From NCBI RefSeq assembly GCF_010093815.1, contig NW_022985561.1, positions 252,045 through 316,044 of the forward strand: a DNA stretch of 64,000 nucleotides, in the 5' to 3' direction. The notes under the pieces are model-generated. The model did not search any database and was not told the origin of the DNA. It saw only the letters and a list, made by a program, of their open reading frames with translations. The stretch is from Pseudovirgaria hyperparasitica (Eukaryota > Ascomycota > Dothideomycetes > Acrospermales > Acrospermaceae). Of the stretch, positions 1 to 10,900 are shown piece by piece; position 1 is the stretch's first letter; every line of letters starts with the position of its first letter. A program made the translations under genes and the position numbers.

Positions 1-1
1 T

Positions 2-1585
2 GCCAGCGCAAGTAATTATGGCACCCGAGCAAGAACAAAACCTGCCGACATGGTGGCAAATGCGAACAAGAAGAGCAAGGAGAAGGTGAAGCCCAGAGGG
101 CGGGAAATGGCCTGGGAAAGAGAAATCCGGACAGACTTCCGAGTAAGGGAGGGGCAAGACGGTTTGATTAAGGGACATGTGGAAGGTCTTGTGGAAGCTA
201 GGAAGAGAAAGAGGTGAGTCTCGAAAGTGCTCTGCGAGCGCACCATGGCAGAAGATTCATACTGCAGCATGGAGGAAGATACTTTTACGGCAAGAGTATT
301 TAGATGGCATACGGAAAAATTTGCGACTAAGTGTGCTCTTAGGCTACGACAAGACACCGAACCATTCCAACGAGGCATCATTCGCCATGTTGCTCTTGTC
401 CTCGACCTCAGCGAAGCCATGCTTGAGAAAGATATGCGCCCAAACCGCTACCTCGTCACCCTCAAGTACACACAGGAGTACATTCGCGAGTTCTTCGAGC
501 AGAACCCGATCAGCCAGATGCTCATTCTCGCCATGTACGACGGTATATGCATCAAGATCAGCGACCTCAGTGGCAACCCGTCCACACACATATCCGCCCT
601 CATCGCACTACGAAACCCACGTAACCCCCGCGAAGTAGCCAAAGAACCAAAAGGCAGCCCGTCTCTCCAAAACGCCCTTGAACATGCCCGCGCCTCTCTC
701 CACCACACTCCATCCCACGGCACGCGCGAAGTCATCATCATACTAGGTGCTCTGCTGTCCCTCGACCCCGGCGATATCTTCAAGACTATCTCCGCCTGCG
801 TCGCAGACCACCTGCGCGTGGCAATCATTGGCATGGCGGGCCGACTCCGTATTTGCCAAGAAATATGCGCGAAGACAAACGCAAACGATCCCTCGTCGTA
901 CACAGTCGCGCTCGATCAAACACACTTCCGCGAGCTACTACTCGCAACCACAACGCCGCCAGTGATTCGCAAGCCCACTGCTGCGGCGCAAGCGGCGAAT
1001 CCAGCGTCTTTGTTGCTGATGGGCTTCCCGAGCAGGGTCATCGAGGATAGCCCCACGCTGTGTGCATGCCACGGACAGCTGACACGGGGCGGGTATACGT
1101 GTTCGCGGTGTATGGCGAAGGTGTGTTCGTTGCCGAGCACCTGCCCGAGCTGTCATCTTACCCTTATTCTGTCGACGCATCTGGCGAGAAGCTACCATCA
1201 TCTGTTCCCGCTGCGGAATTGGGTCGAAGTCAGCTGGCAGCGGGCGCTGAAGAAAGGCAGTGTGCAGTGTACAGGGTGCTTGACTGCATTTCCGCCGGTG
1301 CCGGCGGATATGAGGGATTCCAAGGGAAAAGGAAAGGTAACTAATGGGAATCATGAGTCGAACGGAGTCAACGGCGCTGTGCGGCAAGAGAAGGTCGAGG
1401 GAGCAAGCGAAAGCTCACGTTACGAATGCGAGACGTGCGGAGAGCATTTTTGCATAGATTGCGATCTGTTCTGTCACGAGGTTGTGCATAACTGTCCAGG
1501 TTGCCAGAGCAGCGTGCCCGAGGGGGATGTAGTTCAGGGGCAGAACGGTGCTGCAGGGGACGGAAACAGGATGGATGTGGATTGA
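2..1585 (+). CDS. ssl1: TFIIH core subunit Ssl1 (p44), 5' end cut by window
   Basis: Ssl1 is the von Willebrand A plus zinc-finger subunit of TFIIH. In the family it regulates the XPD/Rad3 helicase in nucleotide-excision repair and RNA polymerase II initiation. I read exon 1 (<2-213), a 129-nt intron 214-342 (GTGAGT donor, GACTAA branch, TTAG acceptor) and exon 2 343-1585. The join gives the family signature VEARKRKR then the segment ending FQRGIIRHVALVLDLSEAM. The vWA-like domain covers about the middle 200 residues. The C-terminal half has a Cys-rich TFIIH C1-like zinc region: CACHG, CSRC, CPSCH, QCTGC, CETCG, CIDCD and CPGC. Exon 1 is open to base 2, so the true start probably lies outside the window; in-frame ATGs at 50 and 107 are alternatives. 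Identification is firm. Confidence 0.93.
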
Positions 1586-3595
1586 GAAAATATCTCATTC
1601 GAAAGTTTTTGGTTTTTGGGTGTAGTTCTGCCAGTCTTGGGATTAGCGATGGCGTTGCGGTGCTCTTTTCTTCGGGACTCTTTTGGAAAGAAATACGCAA
1701 GGAGGGATGGATACACGAACTAAAGCGGCTGTACGAAGTGACGTGAAGAGAAGCGAAGCGAAGTAGAAGCAGACAGACACGACGATAGACAATTCAGGAT
1801 ACACGAAACCATAACCTACATGTACAACCACGCATCAAGTGTTCAACGTATATGTATTGTGAATAAACGGCCAGCAAAGTTATGCCCCCCTCCCAAAAGA
1901 AAAACTTGTGTGTGTCCAGAACCCAAAGACGGAAAACTTTTTTTTTACCCCTCCTTCCGCACGATGTCCCACGACTTGCCAGATATTGAATTCCCTTTTT
2001 TCTCATTGTCAGGCCCAATTAAGTCGTCCCATGCAGCAAAGCTTCGTAGTGTGTGTCTGTGGGTGTGTGTGTGTACCCCTCCTTCCTTCCTTCCTTCCTT
2101 TTCAATTCAAACTAATACCCGGAAATATCCATGATTAGACAAAAAACATTTCCTCCCCCTCTCCCCTTTTCTTCAACTTGGAGAAAAGATTTCGAGCTCC
2201 CCCCCCCCTCCCCTCGCTCAACGATTACTCCTCCCTCCCCTCCCTCCCTCTATCGACAACGCCCCACTTCCCCGGTTTAATGTTCGACGATGGTTCGAAA
2301 TGATTGCCCTTTCCGGGATTGTTACCACTGCCTTTTTCTCTAGACGGCCTACTTTGTCCGGCTCGTGATATTTGATGATGCTGTATGTATGTACTGTCTC
2401 GCACTGAAGTGGATCGGCCTGGGACTATCATCATGCTATCCTACTAGATCCGGTCAGAGTCGCTCTATATCCGCCACGAGTGTCCGTAGATACCGATGTT
2501 TGACACACCGGAATAGGCAGCGAGTGAGTGACGTGAGAGAGACATGGAAGGTTGAGACTCAAGGGTATGTGGCGGAGATGAGGATGTTACTGGTATCTTG
2601 TGAGGTTAATATGTGCGGTACATTTAGTAACGAATATCGATCTTGCACTTCGTGCCTTGGAACTGTAGATGTGTCATATGTATATAGATATATATACTCG
2701 GAGACATACCATCGGCGAGCCGGGACGAAGCCACACCCCTTGATTGGAGGTACGGCCCCTGTATGCAGCACATTGATGAAACCACGCAGGCAGTGAAATT
2801 CCTCATCAAAAGGAGAGTACTAGGAATGCTATTTACTTGAGTACTTGAGATGAGCCGCCACACGACGCTCCATCGAAACAGGAACTGGTTTTTGATTTGA
2901 TTTTACTAGATAAGTAGTTGGTAGTGAGTACCTTACTTCGCCCTATATACAACATCTAGAGACGAGGCCACCGATCTCCCCTTATTCCCTGTAGGGAAAC
3001 TGTGAGAGATACTATGTGCCTTGGAGGCTAACGTCGCTTTATGGATTGTTTTTTCAGGGGTTTGGGGGGGCTTATTGTGAGACATGCTTATACTATATGG
3101 GAATTCCTTACATGAAGATGTTTGAGATTTGGGCCTGAAGGTACTTCGTTGCAGTGAATACACGTAATTGATTGTCTTTCTGTCGAGTAGTGATGTGTGT
3201 CTTCCTGTCATCCTGCCGAACTCCCTTTCTTTTTTGGGGCTTTTATGTAGTATTACTCTGACCTCCTTTCTGTTCACTCTTGATCTTCCGGCTCGGTGCA
3301 AGGTAGCCTTAACTTCCCTGCTCACTCTCGCGTACGTACCTGTTAGATGAGAAGTCTAATCGTATATTGTGGGTGGCGAGATTAGACCGATCGTAGGGAG
3401 TAAGTAGCGTAGGTATGAGTGGGCAGAGTGATATGAGACCAGGTGATGTCAGTGGACAAGGGGAGCGAAATGTCGATTGATATATGAAGCGTCTCCTCGG
3501 CACACTCAGGACGACAGAAGCAGTGTTTCTCTGTTACAATATCAAGGTTTGAAACTTCCTGTGAATATCCATACGCGAAGTGTAGTATGATACAT
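1586..3595. other. Intergenic, no gene recognised
   Basis: The stretch holds the presumed 3' UTR of SSL1, poly-pyrimidine tracts (for example around 2140-2250) and a short CTTC repeat near 2080-2100. Reading frames are short and lack recognisable domains. I see no RNA gene. Confidence 0.6.
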
Positions 3596-3990
3596 AGCAG
3601 GGCAAACAACCACGAAGCACAACGAAGAACAAGCACGAAGAACAACAACCACGAAGAACAACAACCACGAAGNNNNNNNNNNNNNNNNNNNNNNNNNNNN
3701 NNNNNNNNNNNNNNNNNNNNNNNNNNNNNNNNNNNNNNNNNNNNNNNNNNNNNNNNNNNNNNNNNNNNNNNNNNNNNNNNNNNNNNNNNNNNNNNNNNNN
3801 NNNNNNNNNNNNNNNNNNNNNNNNNNNNNNNNNNNNNNNNNNCACGAAGAACAACAACCACGAAGAACAACAACCACGGAGAACAACCACGAAGAACAGA
3901 TAACCATAACATCAACACAAACATCAACACAAACATCAACACAAACATCAACACAAGCACCAACACAAACATCAACACAAACATCAAACA
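3596..3990. repeat. 16-bp and 12-bp minisatellite with assembly gap
   Basis: A 16-bp unit CACGAAGAACAACAAC is repeated on both sides of an N run at 3673-3842 (170 N). It then passes into a 12-bp unit, ACATCAACACAA, repeated about seven times up to about 3985. The gap is most simply collapsed or unresolved copies of the same array. Reading frames through it translate to low-complexity sequence and are not genes. Confidence 0.9.
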
Positions 3991-5975
3991 CCCCTCTCAG
4001 CCAGCCATCTACCACCAGCACACCCTGAATAATCCAAATGTCCCCCTGAGTCTGTCATACACGTCAGACGGCTCGGTGATTCAAGATGGTGCATAGGAGC
4101 CCTAAGGACTTTGGCAGCAGAACGCAATCAAATTTAATTCCATGGCATGTCGTTTAATCTTTTTTCACTCTTCTCTCCTCTCCATTCTCCTCCTTACTTC
4201 TCTTACTAAATCTATCATTAGAAACTCAGACATCTTTACTCTTATATATATACAATGATGATGATGATACATCATACGCGTTACTATCCCAAACCTAATC
4301 AAGATAACATGTATATATAGAAAGCTAGTCCTACCTCTCAACAACTCCTACAAAAAAACACACGCACGCCCAACCTACTCTATCTATCTACCCAGCTAGC
4401 TAGCTAGACGACCCTCTCTCTCTCTATCCATCAAACCAAAAGACCCCAAACATTTTCTAGAAAAAAAAAAACTTTCTTCAAGTCTTATATATAAATTAGC
4501 CCCCAAAAAACACATTATACTAGTACTATTAGTTCCTCCTCACACGAGCGGGACGAGCGGGACGAGCGGGGAAAAATATCCCCCATTCCTCTCAAAATCT
4601 CCTACTACATTACTTGTTCTGTTCTCTTTACCAAAACAAAACCAATTAATTCATTAATTCACATACGCTATCCATCCATCCATCCTCCTTGTTCCCCAAT
4701 CCCCTCCTCCTTTCCTTTCCTTTCCTTCCCTTTCCTTCCCTTCACCCTCTTCACTTCACCCTCCATCCCCTCCATCCCCCCAATCCCCTCCATCCCCTCC
4801 GTTCCCCACGCACCACCCCACCCAGACCCCTCCGTCCCTCCCTCTACGCTTTAGGGAATGAATGAATGATGCCCATCCATCCTCTCGATCGATCGCCGCG
4901 GTCAGGAATGGGGATGGGATCGACAAAAGACTAATTAACTAAAATCATCAAGAAAGAGGTGAAGGGGGAGGGGGCCTGAGCCTGGGGCCTGAGGCCTGGG
5001 GCCTGAGTCGAGAACTTTGTGAGAGAGAGATCACGCCATACGGATAATAATAATAATGATAATATATGTAAATATGTCGTCGATTGGGGGGTCATGTGCC
5101 GCTCGCCCCCCGCCCTCGCCACGACGATCAATTGCGACGATCATTACGACTCCGTGTTTCAGCGTCTGGCAATCTCACGTCATTTCGCATATCTCCTCAT
5201 CATTTCCACGATTAACCGTCCGTGGATTGGCGAGGGAGCCGAGTACAAGCAAGCCATAGCTGTTGGGGCTCATTCCTTCCTTCCCGACAATCAGCATCGG
5301 TCACGGTGTACACAGCACAAGCAAGAAGAGAGTCTAAAGTGGGTAAATCTGAATTCGAAGCCTTGTCAACTTCCCAACCTGAACTATCTACCAATAATCC
5401 AGATATCCTTCCTTCAGATACGAGTCTGGCTCTTCCCAGCCAACCATCTTTTACCAGCAATCCCCCTACACCCCTTCCAAGACCCTCGTGTGGTAGAGCA
5501 AGCAGCAGCAGCAAGATGCACCAGACTTTCCCAACAACAAACTCCACCGACTCGACAAAGAAAATGTGCCCATATGCTAAGTGTGATTCCCCATCGGGCG
5601 CGCAAACTGTGTTGTAAATCGTACACCCAATCCTCTCCTTTGTTGAATAATGCCTTTGTGCTAGTACACGACAGTAGAAGAAGAGGAAACAAGAGGGGTA
5701 TAGTATGATGAATGTTCGGCTCTTGGAAAAAAGAGCCCATGAAGAATTGCGCCTTGGGGATATCGATCCGTCCATGATGTTGCTGATGATGTTGTAAAAT
5801 GATGATAGAAACCTCCAAAAAAATAATAGCCCGTCACTCCAAATGCTCTGATGCTATGCCTGAACGCGCCAACTCTTGCTGCTTGCTTGCTTACCGTGAT
5901 TGAGAGGAGATGATTGAAAGAGACGAAAGGAAAAACTGAGACGGTGCTGTGATGCTCCATCACGACAGAGCCAGA
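3991..5975. other. Pyrimidine-rich intergenic region
   Basis: This is the downstream side of the minus-strand kinase gene. It contains CT-rich and CCATC/CCTTT simple sequence (4660-4850), GATGAT runs near 4256-4269, a short GACGAGCGGG triplication near 4546-4572 and TA-rich pockets. Frames at 5019-5708 (+) and 5212-5775 (-) are open but show no domain or coding character. Confidence 0.55.
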
Positions 5976-7979
5976 CTACAAGTGGAGGTCGTTCCAACCT
6001 CCAACCCACTCTAGATCGCCAATATCGTCGTGCAGCCTGCCCGGCTGATATTGCGATGCCTGCGCCTTCAAATTATTGTGGCGGCGCCAGTCGTTACTGG
6101 TAAGCCATTCCCTGCTGGCGCTCCAGTCCTTGCGCTCCCATAAACCATGGCTATCTTTGTTGTTTGTCTTGTCAACTTGACCGGAGCCAACCCACGGTAG
6201 CTGACGTCTCCAAGAAGCCGCACGGCTTCGCTTGCGAGGAGTCTCCCTGGGCGGAGACGATACTTCTTTAATTGGCGACACCTCTTTCTTCGGCAGAGGG
6301 TCCTTCTTTGGGGTAGGTACACCACGACGGAGATCACCAAGCTTGGCCCAACGGTCCATGGGACTTCGCTTTGATGGTGGAGAGTACTTTGCCACGTGAG
6401 GAGTCGTAGCATGGTCTTCGAAGATGAAGCCGGTAAGTTCGCTGACACGATGGTCAACGGACTGAGATACCGGGCTTCGGTTCCTGCTATTGTTGACAGT
6501 AGCAGCATTCATCTCAGACAAGCCTGCACGAGGGGTTGAGACACCAGACTCGCTCTCGCGGCCCCAGATCTTCGCCTTGTTGGTCGGCATAGGGGTAACG
6601 TCATCGTTCTCAGTCTCACTGCTGCTCGCGTGCTCTTCTTCCTCCTCGTCCCAAAGGTCACTCCAGCTCTTGGAACCAAAGTCACGCTTCTTGCCGAGTA
6701 CACTGGACAGGGTAGGGCCTTTGGAGAAGTTGATGGGCAAGGAGCCTGAGATTGTGACAGGCTTGGAGCGGTTCATGTCCATCGGCTTGGCATCTGAGCT
6801 CTCGTGAGACTTGTAAGAGACACCGAGACCAGAGTCAACAAAGGAGATTGCTGATGCCGAGTCTCGCTTGACACCATACCAGTCCTGGTTTGACGGGAAC
6901 ATCTCCTCTTCCCCATCCTCGTAAATCTCCGTGTCTTTGATGGTGGAGAGTTGACGAATCTGCTGAGGAGGCGACATTGCCAAGGCCTTGGCCCAGGGGA
7001 AGGAGCCGTTGGTGTCAACTTGAGGCGAAGAGATGGAAGGAGTACGCAGGGGCTCACGATCAAGGGTAGCCGGGATGACATCGCGGTTGTCAGTGCAGAA
7101 GTCGTCGAGAGTCTCATCGTCAGTGGTAAAGTTGACAGCACGTTCCAGAGCCTCCCTGACTGCCGATAGGGACCGCTTGTTCGGATCGATAGCCAAAGAG
7201 TGAGTCAAGACCTCGTAGGCGTCCTGAGACATGTTTGGAAAGACATCGAAGAGGGACTGGCGATCGGCAGCGAAATCGGAGAATAGAGGATCGGAGATGG
7301 TCGGGGTAGCAAATGGGTTCCTGGAGAAGAGAACATTGAGGAGACAGATGCCGATAGCCCAAACGTCTGCCTTTGCAGGAGAATAGCCATTAACACTCAC
7401 ATCATACTGCTCAGGAGCCATGTAGCGATCACTGCCGACAGCCGACTCAAAGTTCCAGTGCTCGGTAGTAGCCAATCCAAAGTCACCAAGCTTCATGGAA
7501 CCCGAGGCGGTCAGGAATATGTTTTCAGGCTTGATGTCTCGGTGGTAGATGCCTCGGGCGTGGAGATATTCGACAGCACCGACAAGCTGAAGCATAAAGT
7601 CTCGTACATGCTCGGTCTCGAGTGGCCCCTTGCCGAGACGGATGGCTTCGTAGAGGTCGCCATTGGAGCAGAACTCAAGAACAAGGTAGATGTGATGATC
7701 AGTCTCGAAAGATTGTACCAAGTTGACAATGTGGGGATGGTGGTCGATCTTGTGGTGGATGGCAACCTCCTCGGACTGGTCATCGACAGCAAAGCCACTG
7801 GTAGGACAGACAGTCTCGCCAGTGCTCTTGGTCAAGCATTTGATAGCTACAAGATCACCGGACTGGAGATCGCGCGCGGTGAAGACCATGCCAAAGGAGC
7901 CATGGTTGAGAGGCGAGATGGTCTCATACCGCCCATTTAGCACACGACCTTCAACGAGTTGATTGCGCATGCACTCCAT
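5976..7979 (-). CDS. Ran1/Ksp1-type Ser/Thr protein kinase
   Basis: Single-exon gene of 667 aa. The N-terminal kinase domain spans about residues 15-295: glycine-rich loop NHGSFGMV (25-32; the first loop glycine is Asn), VAIK with Lys47, catalytic HRDIKPEN with Asp148 and Asn153, DFG 166-168 and APE 188-190. A roughly 370-residue disordered, Ser/Pro-rich C-terminal tail has acidic patches and a WSDLWDEEEEE motif. The layout (N-terminal kinase, LNGRY start, SNGDLYEAI, short insert before the alpha-C helix) matches the fungal Ran1/Pat1-Ksp1-Sks1 family, which acts in nutrient, meiosis and filamentation control. Start taken at ATG 7979; Met4 is an alternative. It is transcribed away from a very long gene-free upstream region, which suggests a long leader or complex promoter. 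Subfamily assignment is less certain than kinase identity. Confidence 0.9.
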   Translation of the reverse strand: MECMRNQLVEGRVLNGRYETISPLNHGSFGMVFTARDLQSGDLVAIKCLTKSTGETVCPTSGFAVDDQSEEVAIHHKIDHHPHIVNLVQSFETDHHIYLVLEFCSNGDLYEAIRLGKGPLETEHVRDFMLQLVGAVEYLHARGIYHRDIKPENIFLTASGSMKLGDFGLATTEHWNFESAVGSDRYMAPEQYDVSVNGYSPAKADVWAIGICLLNVLFSRNPFATPTISDPLFSDFAADRQSLFDVFPNMSQDAYEVLTHSLAIDPNKRSLSAVREALERAVNFTTDDETLDDFCTDNRDVIPATLDREPLRTPSISSPQVDTNGSFPWAKALAMSPPQQIRQLSTIKDTEIYEDGEEEMFPSNQDWYGVKRDSASAISFVDSGLGVSYKSHESSDAKPMDMNRSKPVTISGSLPINFSKGPTLSSVLGKKRDFGSKSWSDLWDEEEEEHASSSETENDDVTPMPTNKAKIWGRESESGVSTPRAGLSEMNAATVNNSRNRSPVSQSVDHRVSELTGFIFEDHATTPHVAKYSPPSKRSPMDRWAKLGDLRRGVPTPKKDPLPKKEVSPIKEVSSPPRETPRKRSRAASWRRQLPWVGSGQVDKTNNKDSHGLWERKDWSASREWLTSNDWRRHNNLKAQASQYQPGRLHDDIGDLEWVGGWNDLHL

Positions 7980-10900
7980 GGAGAATGATGTATCGGCAAG
8001 CTAGTAGCTGGGGTACCGGAGAGCAAAGGAGATCCGAGAGAATCCGGACGGAAAGAGGCAAGTATATAAACAGCGCAGAGCACTAACACTGAGTCGTAGT
8101 CAAACAGAGGAAGTCGATCTATCGAACTTTTTTTCTGTCGAGCGTAATATCGGTCGATGACACACGAGGTAAAAGCGAAAAGGAGAAGCGATGGACAGAC
8201 TTTAAAGAGCAAGGACAAAGCGTGAGCTGAGGAGTAACGCAGAAAGCTCAAGGCCGCCGGTGCAGATGATGGAACTCCGTCGTATCGATGGTGGTCGTAT
8301 CGGAAATATGAACAGGTTGGGATCCGTCGACGGGATAAAAAGCAAAAAACAAGGAAATCAGGTAGAGAGTGTCGTTCTCATTGGTTTTATTAATTGTATA
8401 TGGATGAATCCGATGGAACGAGTGATCGAAAGGCAAGTTGAAGCAGTCGTTAGGGAATGGCAGTAGCGGGTCCAAGGGCCAAGCAGTGCAGAAGGAACGC
8501 TAAGACGGCTCGAAGAAGGAAATCGTGAGACGTAGAGTATAGGTAGCGTGAACGGCGTGGAAGACGGAAAGAGTCGAGAAAGTTGACAATGGAAAGAGTC
8601 GTGAGTCAGGGCACTGGAGGTCTCACTAGGAGTCAACTCGGGGAGGGTGGAGTAGTCTTGATGACGCAGCTTTCGGACGACAGCAGTAACGTCAAAAAAA
8701 GGCCAAATGTGTCCGGAAACAATGAAGTCGCTGGAGATGTTGTGAAGCTGAGCAAGCTGAGGCTCTGGATCTTGGAGCGAGGAGTTGATGAGTGGGGAAT
8801 GACGATGTGGACGACGGTTCCAGCGTCTTGTCTCTTTGATATGCAAGCCTGGTATTGGAGTCTCTTTCACATCAATGCAACAGTCAAACGGCGGACGGGG
8901 TATGGACTGATGGAGTGGTTGGTAGGTAGGTAGAAGTCGTAGGAGGAGGAGTAGGAGTGTAGATGTCGAGATGGGAGGTGAGGGGATTGAGGGCGAGAGG
9001 TTTAGAGGTGATTGAGCAGGTACGACGGAGGTATATGCGGGAGGTTGCGTCGGGTAACGAGGAGAATTGAGGACGAGAGGCGGAGTATGAGTAGTAGAAG
9101 TAGTAGTTGATGAGTCGTAACGTAGGTAGAGGAAGGCGTGCTCGCTCGCTCTCGTGGACGGAGGAAGACGACAGCGTGGAGGAGGAGGGCGATGGGTTAT
9201 GACATTGCGTGACAGGGAACGACGATGTAGAGAGCGAAGCTGAAGGCGAAGATGATGGACAGGTAGTAGGTGTGAAAGGACACGATGAAGACGGAGAGGG
9301 AGACGAGCGATGGTTATGGCCTGTTCCTCGATGGAGTCGGTGTGTGACAGGCGACTGATTGGTTGGGGCTGTCTTTGGTGGACATTTTGGTAGAGAGGGG
9401 GGGGGAGGGGGGGTGGTGGATGTGCAAAGCTGTGAGTGACTGAGTAGTCCTAGCGTGGTCTACTGTGTAGGTGAGAGAGTGTGAGAGAGTGTGTGTTGCT
9501 GACTGACTGACTTGCGGGCGCGTTGCTTAGGGGGAAAGCGTCAATGAGGAGGAGGAGAAGGGCGAGAACCGATGATCACTGCCTCATTGTCTAGATCCCT
9601 GTAAGCGCACACCATCCACCACACACAGACACACTACACGCACCAAGTCCTTGCTAACCAACGCCCCATTGCAGCAAAGTCTGCATGAAAATAGCACGAA
9701 ATGGTATAAGCAGCCAGTCAGAACCAGCCAGAAAGTGGGCGGCCATGAGTCGCTAATTTGCGGCGAGGACTAGTAAACACACAACACACACACACACATA
9801 CACAGTACACAGTAGTGCCTGCCGGGTCTGGTGCCAGTAATTAGTGCCTGTGCCTGCCTTGCTTGCCCTTTGCAAGTCGTGCCTGCCAGTTATTAAATTT
9901 AGTGCCTGCCTAGTGCCTAGTACCTACCTACCCAGTTGGCCAGTGACCAGTCGTGCCTTCCTGCCAAAAGGGCCTCCACCGCCTTCGACCTGATTCTTTC
10001 TGTTGTTTTCTGTCCGACTGTCCGGTCCGTGATTCGTCCCAATCAGCTGCACGCGCTGGGCAAGCCGCACTATCCCCAATTCCGCTTAGCTCCAATACCA
10101 GCAGCCTGTCACCGGTTCTCTCCACGTGACTCTATCGTGCGCAGTAGTTCCTCTCACTCTTTCTCTCACTCACTGTCTCTCTAATTAGCTATTCCTCAGC
10201 AAACCTCTCTGTAGCTTAATGGCAGCAATTCCATCCACTTGTCCGTGTTGCAGTCTGTGTATTATGAGTGATTAATATGATGATGATGACGATGATAATC
10301 TTGATGATCATTGTGATTGCGTGTCATCAACAAGCTTCCCCGCCTGCTATGGCCAGCCCTGAAACCGTGAGCGCAACTGTTAGCAAAGGGGCCCCTGGCC
10401 TTGATTTGCCGTTGACAAAGCGCCCGCCGCCCATGGACCCAGCCAGAAGCTTCCCCAGCACTCCAAGCACTCCAACAGCACAAGCAAGCACCACCACCAC
10501 AAGGCCCCTACACGGCCGTTTCACCTAACCGCCATCCTCCCATTCGGCATTCCGTACCTCTCTCCTGAACCCGTTGCACAACCACTGCTGCTCATTTATG
10601 GAGCTGCTGACGCCTCTGCCTGCCATTGATCATTGTGCTCAACTTATTATTGCTGAGCTGTCATCTAACATTTTTGACAGCTTGGACGGGTTGCTCCTTG
10701 TTGGCTTCATCAAATCCCATATCCCGTGATATCGTACTCCTTGATGCTCCCAACAACCAACACTATCTATTCTTGCTAATACATAGAAGGATGCACTCCC
10801 GAGATGACCCCATGAGCGCGAGACCATCGACGTCAGGGTGCGCCATCAGCGTCCGCAACGCAATCGGGATGCCTGCATGCCCCTTTTCGTCCCGAGGACT

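Noticed and set aside
3382-4096. Frames crossing the first N gap
   Set aside because: They read the 16-bp and 12-bp minisatellites and the N run; not genes.
5019-5775. Frames of 229 (+) and 187 (-) codons downstream of the kinase
   Set aside because: Overlapping on opposite strands, no motif, starts are not ATG or lack context.
8358-8870. 170-codon minus-strand frame in the kinase leader
   Set aside because: No domain; composition follows the pyrimidine-rich leader. Could be a chance uORF at most.
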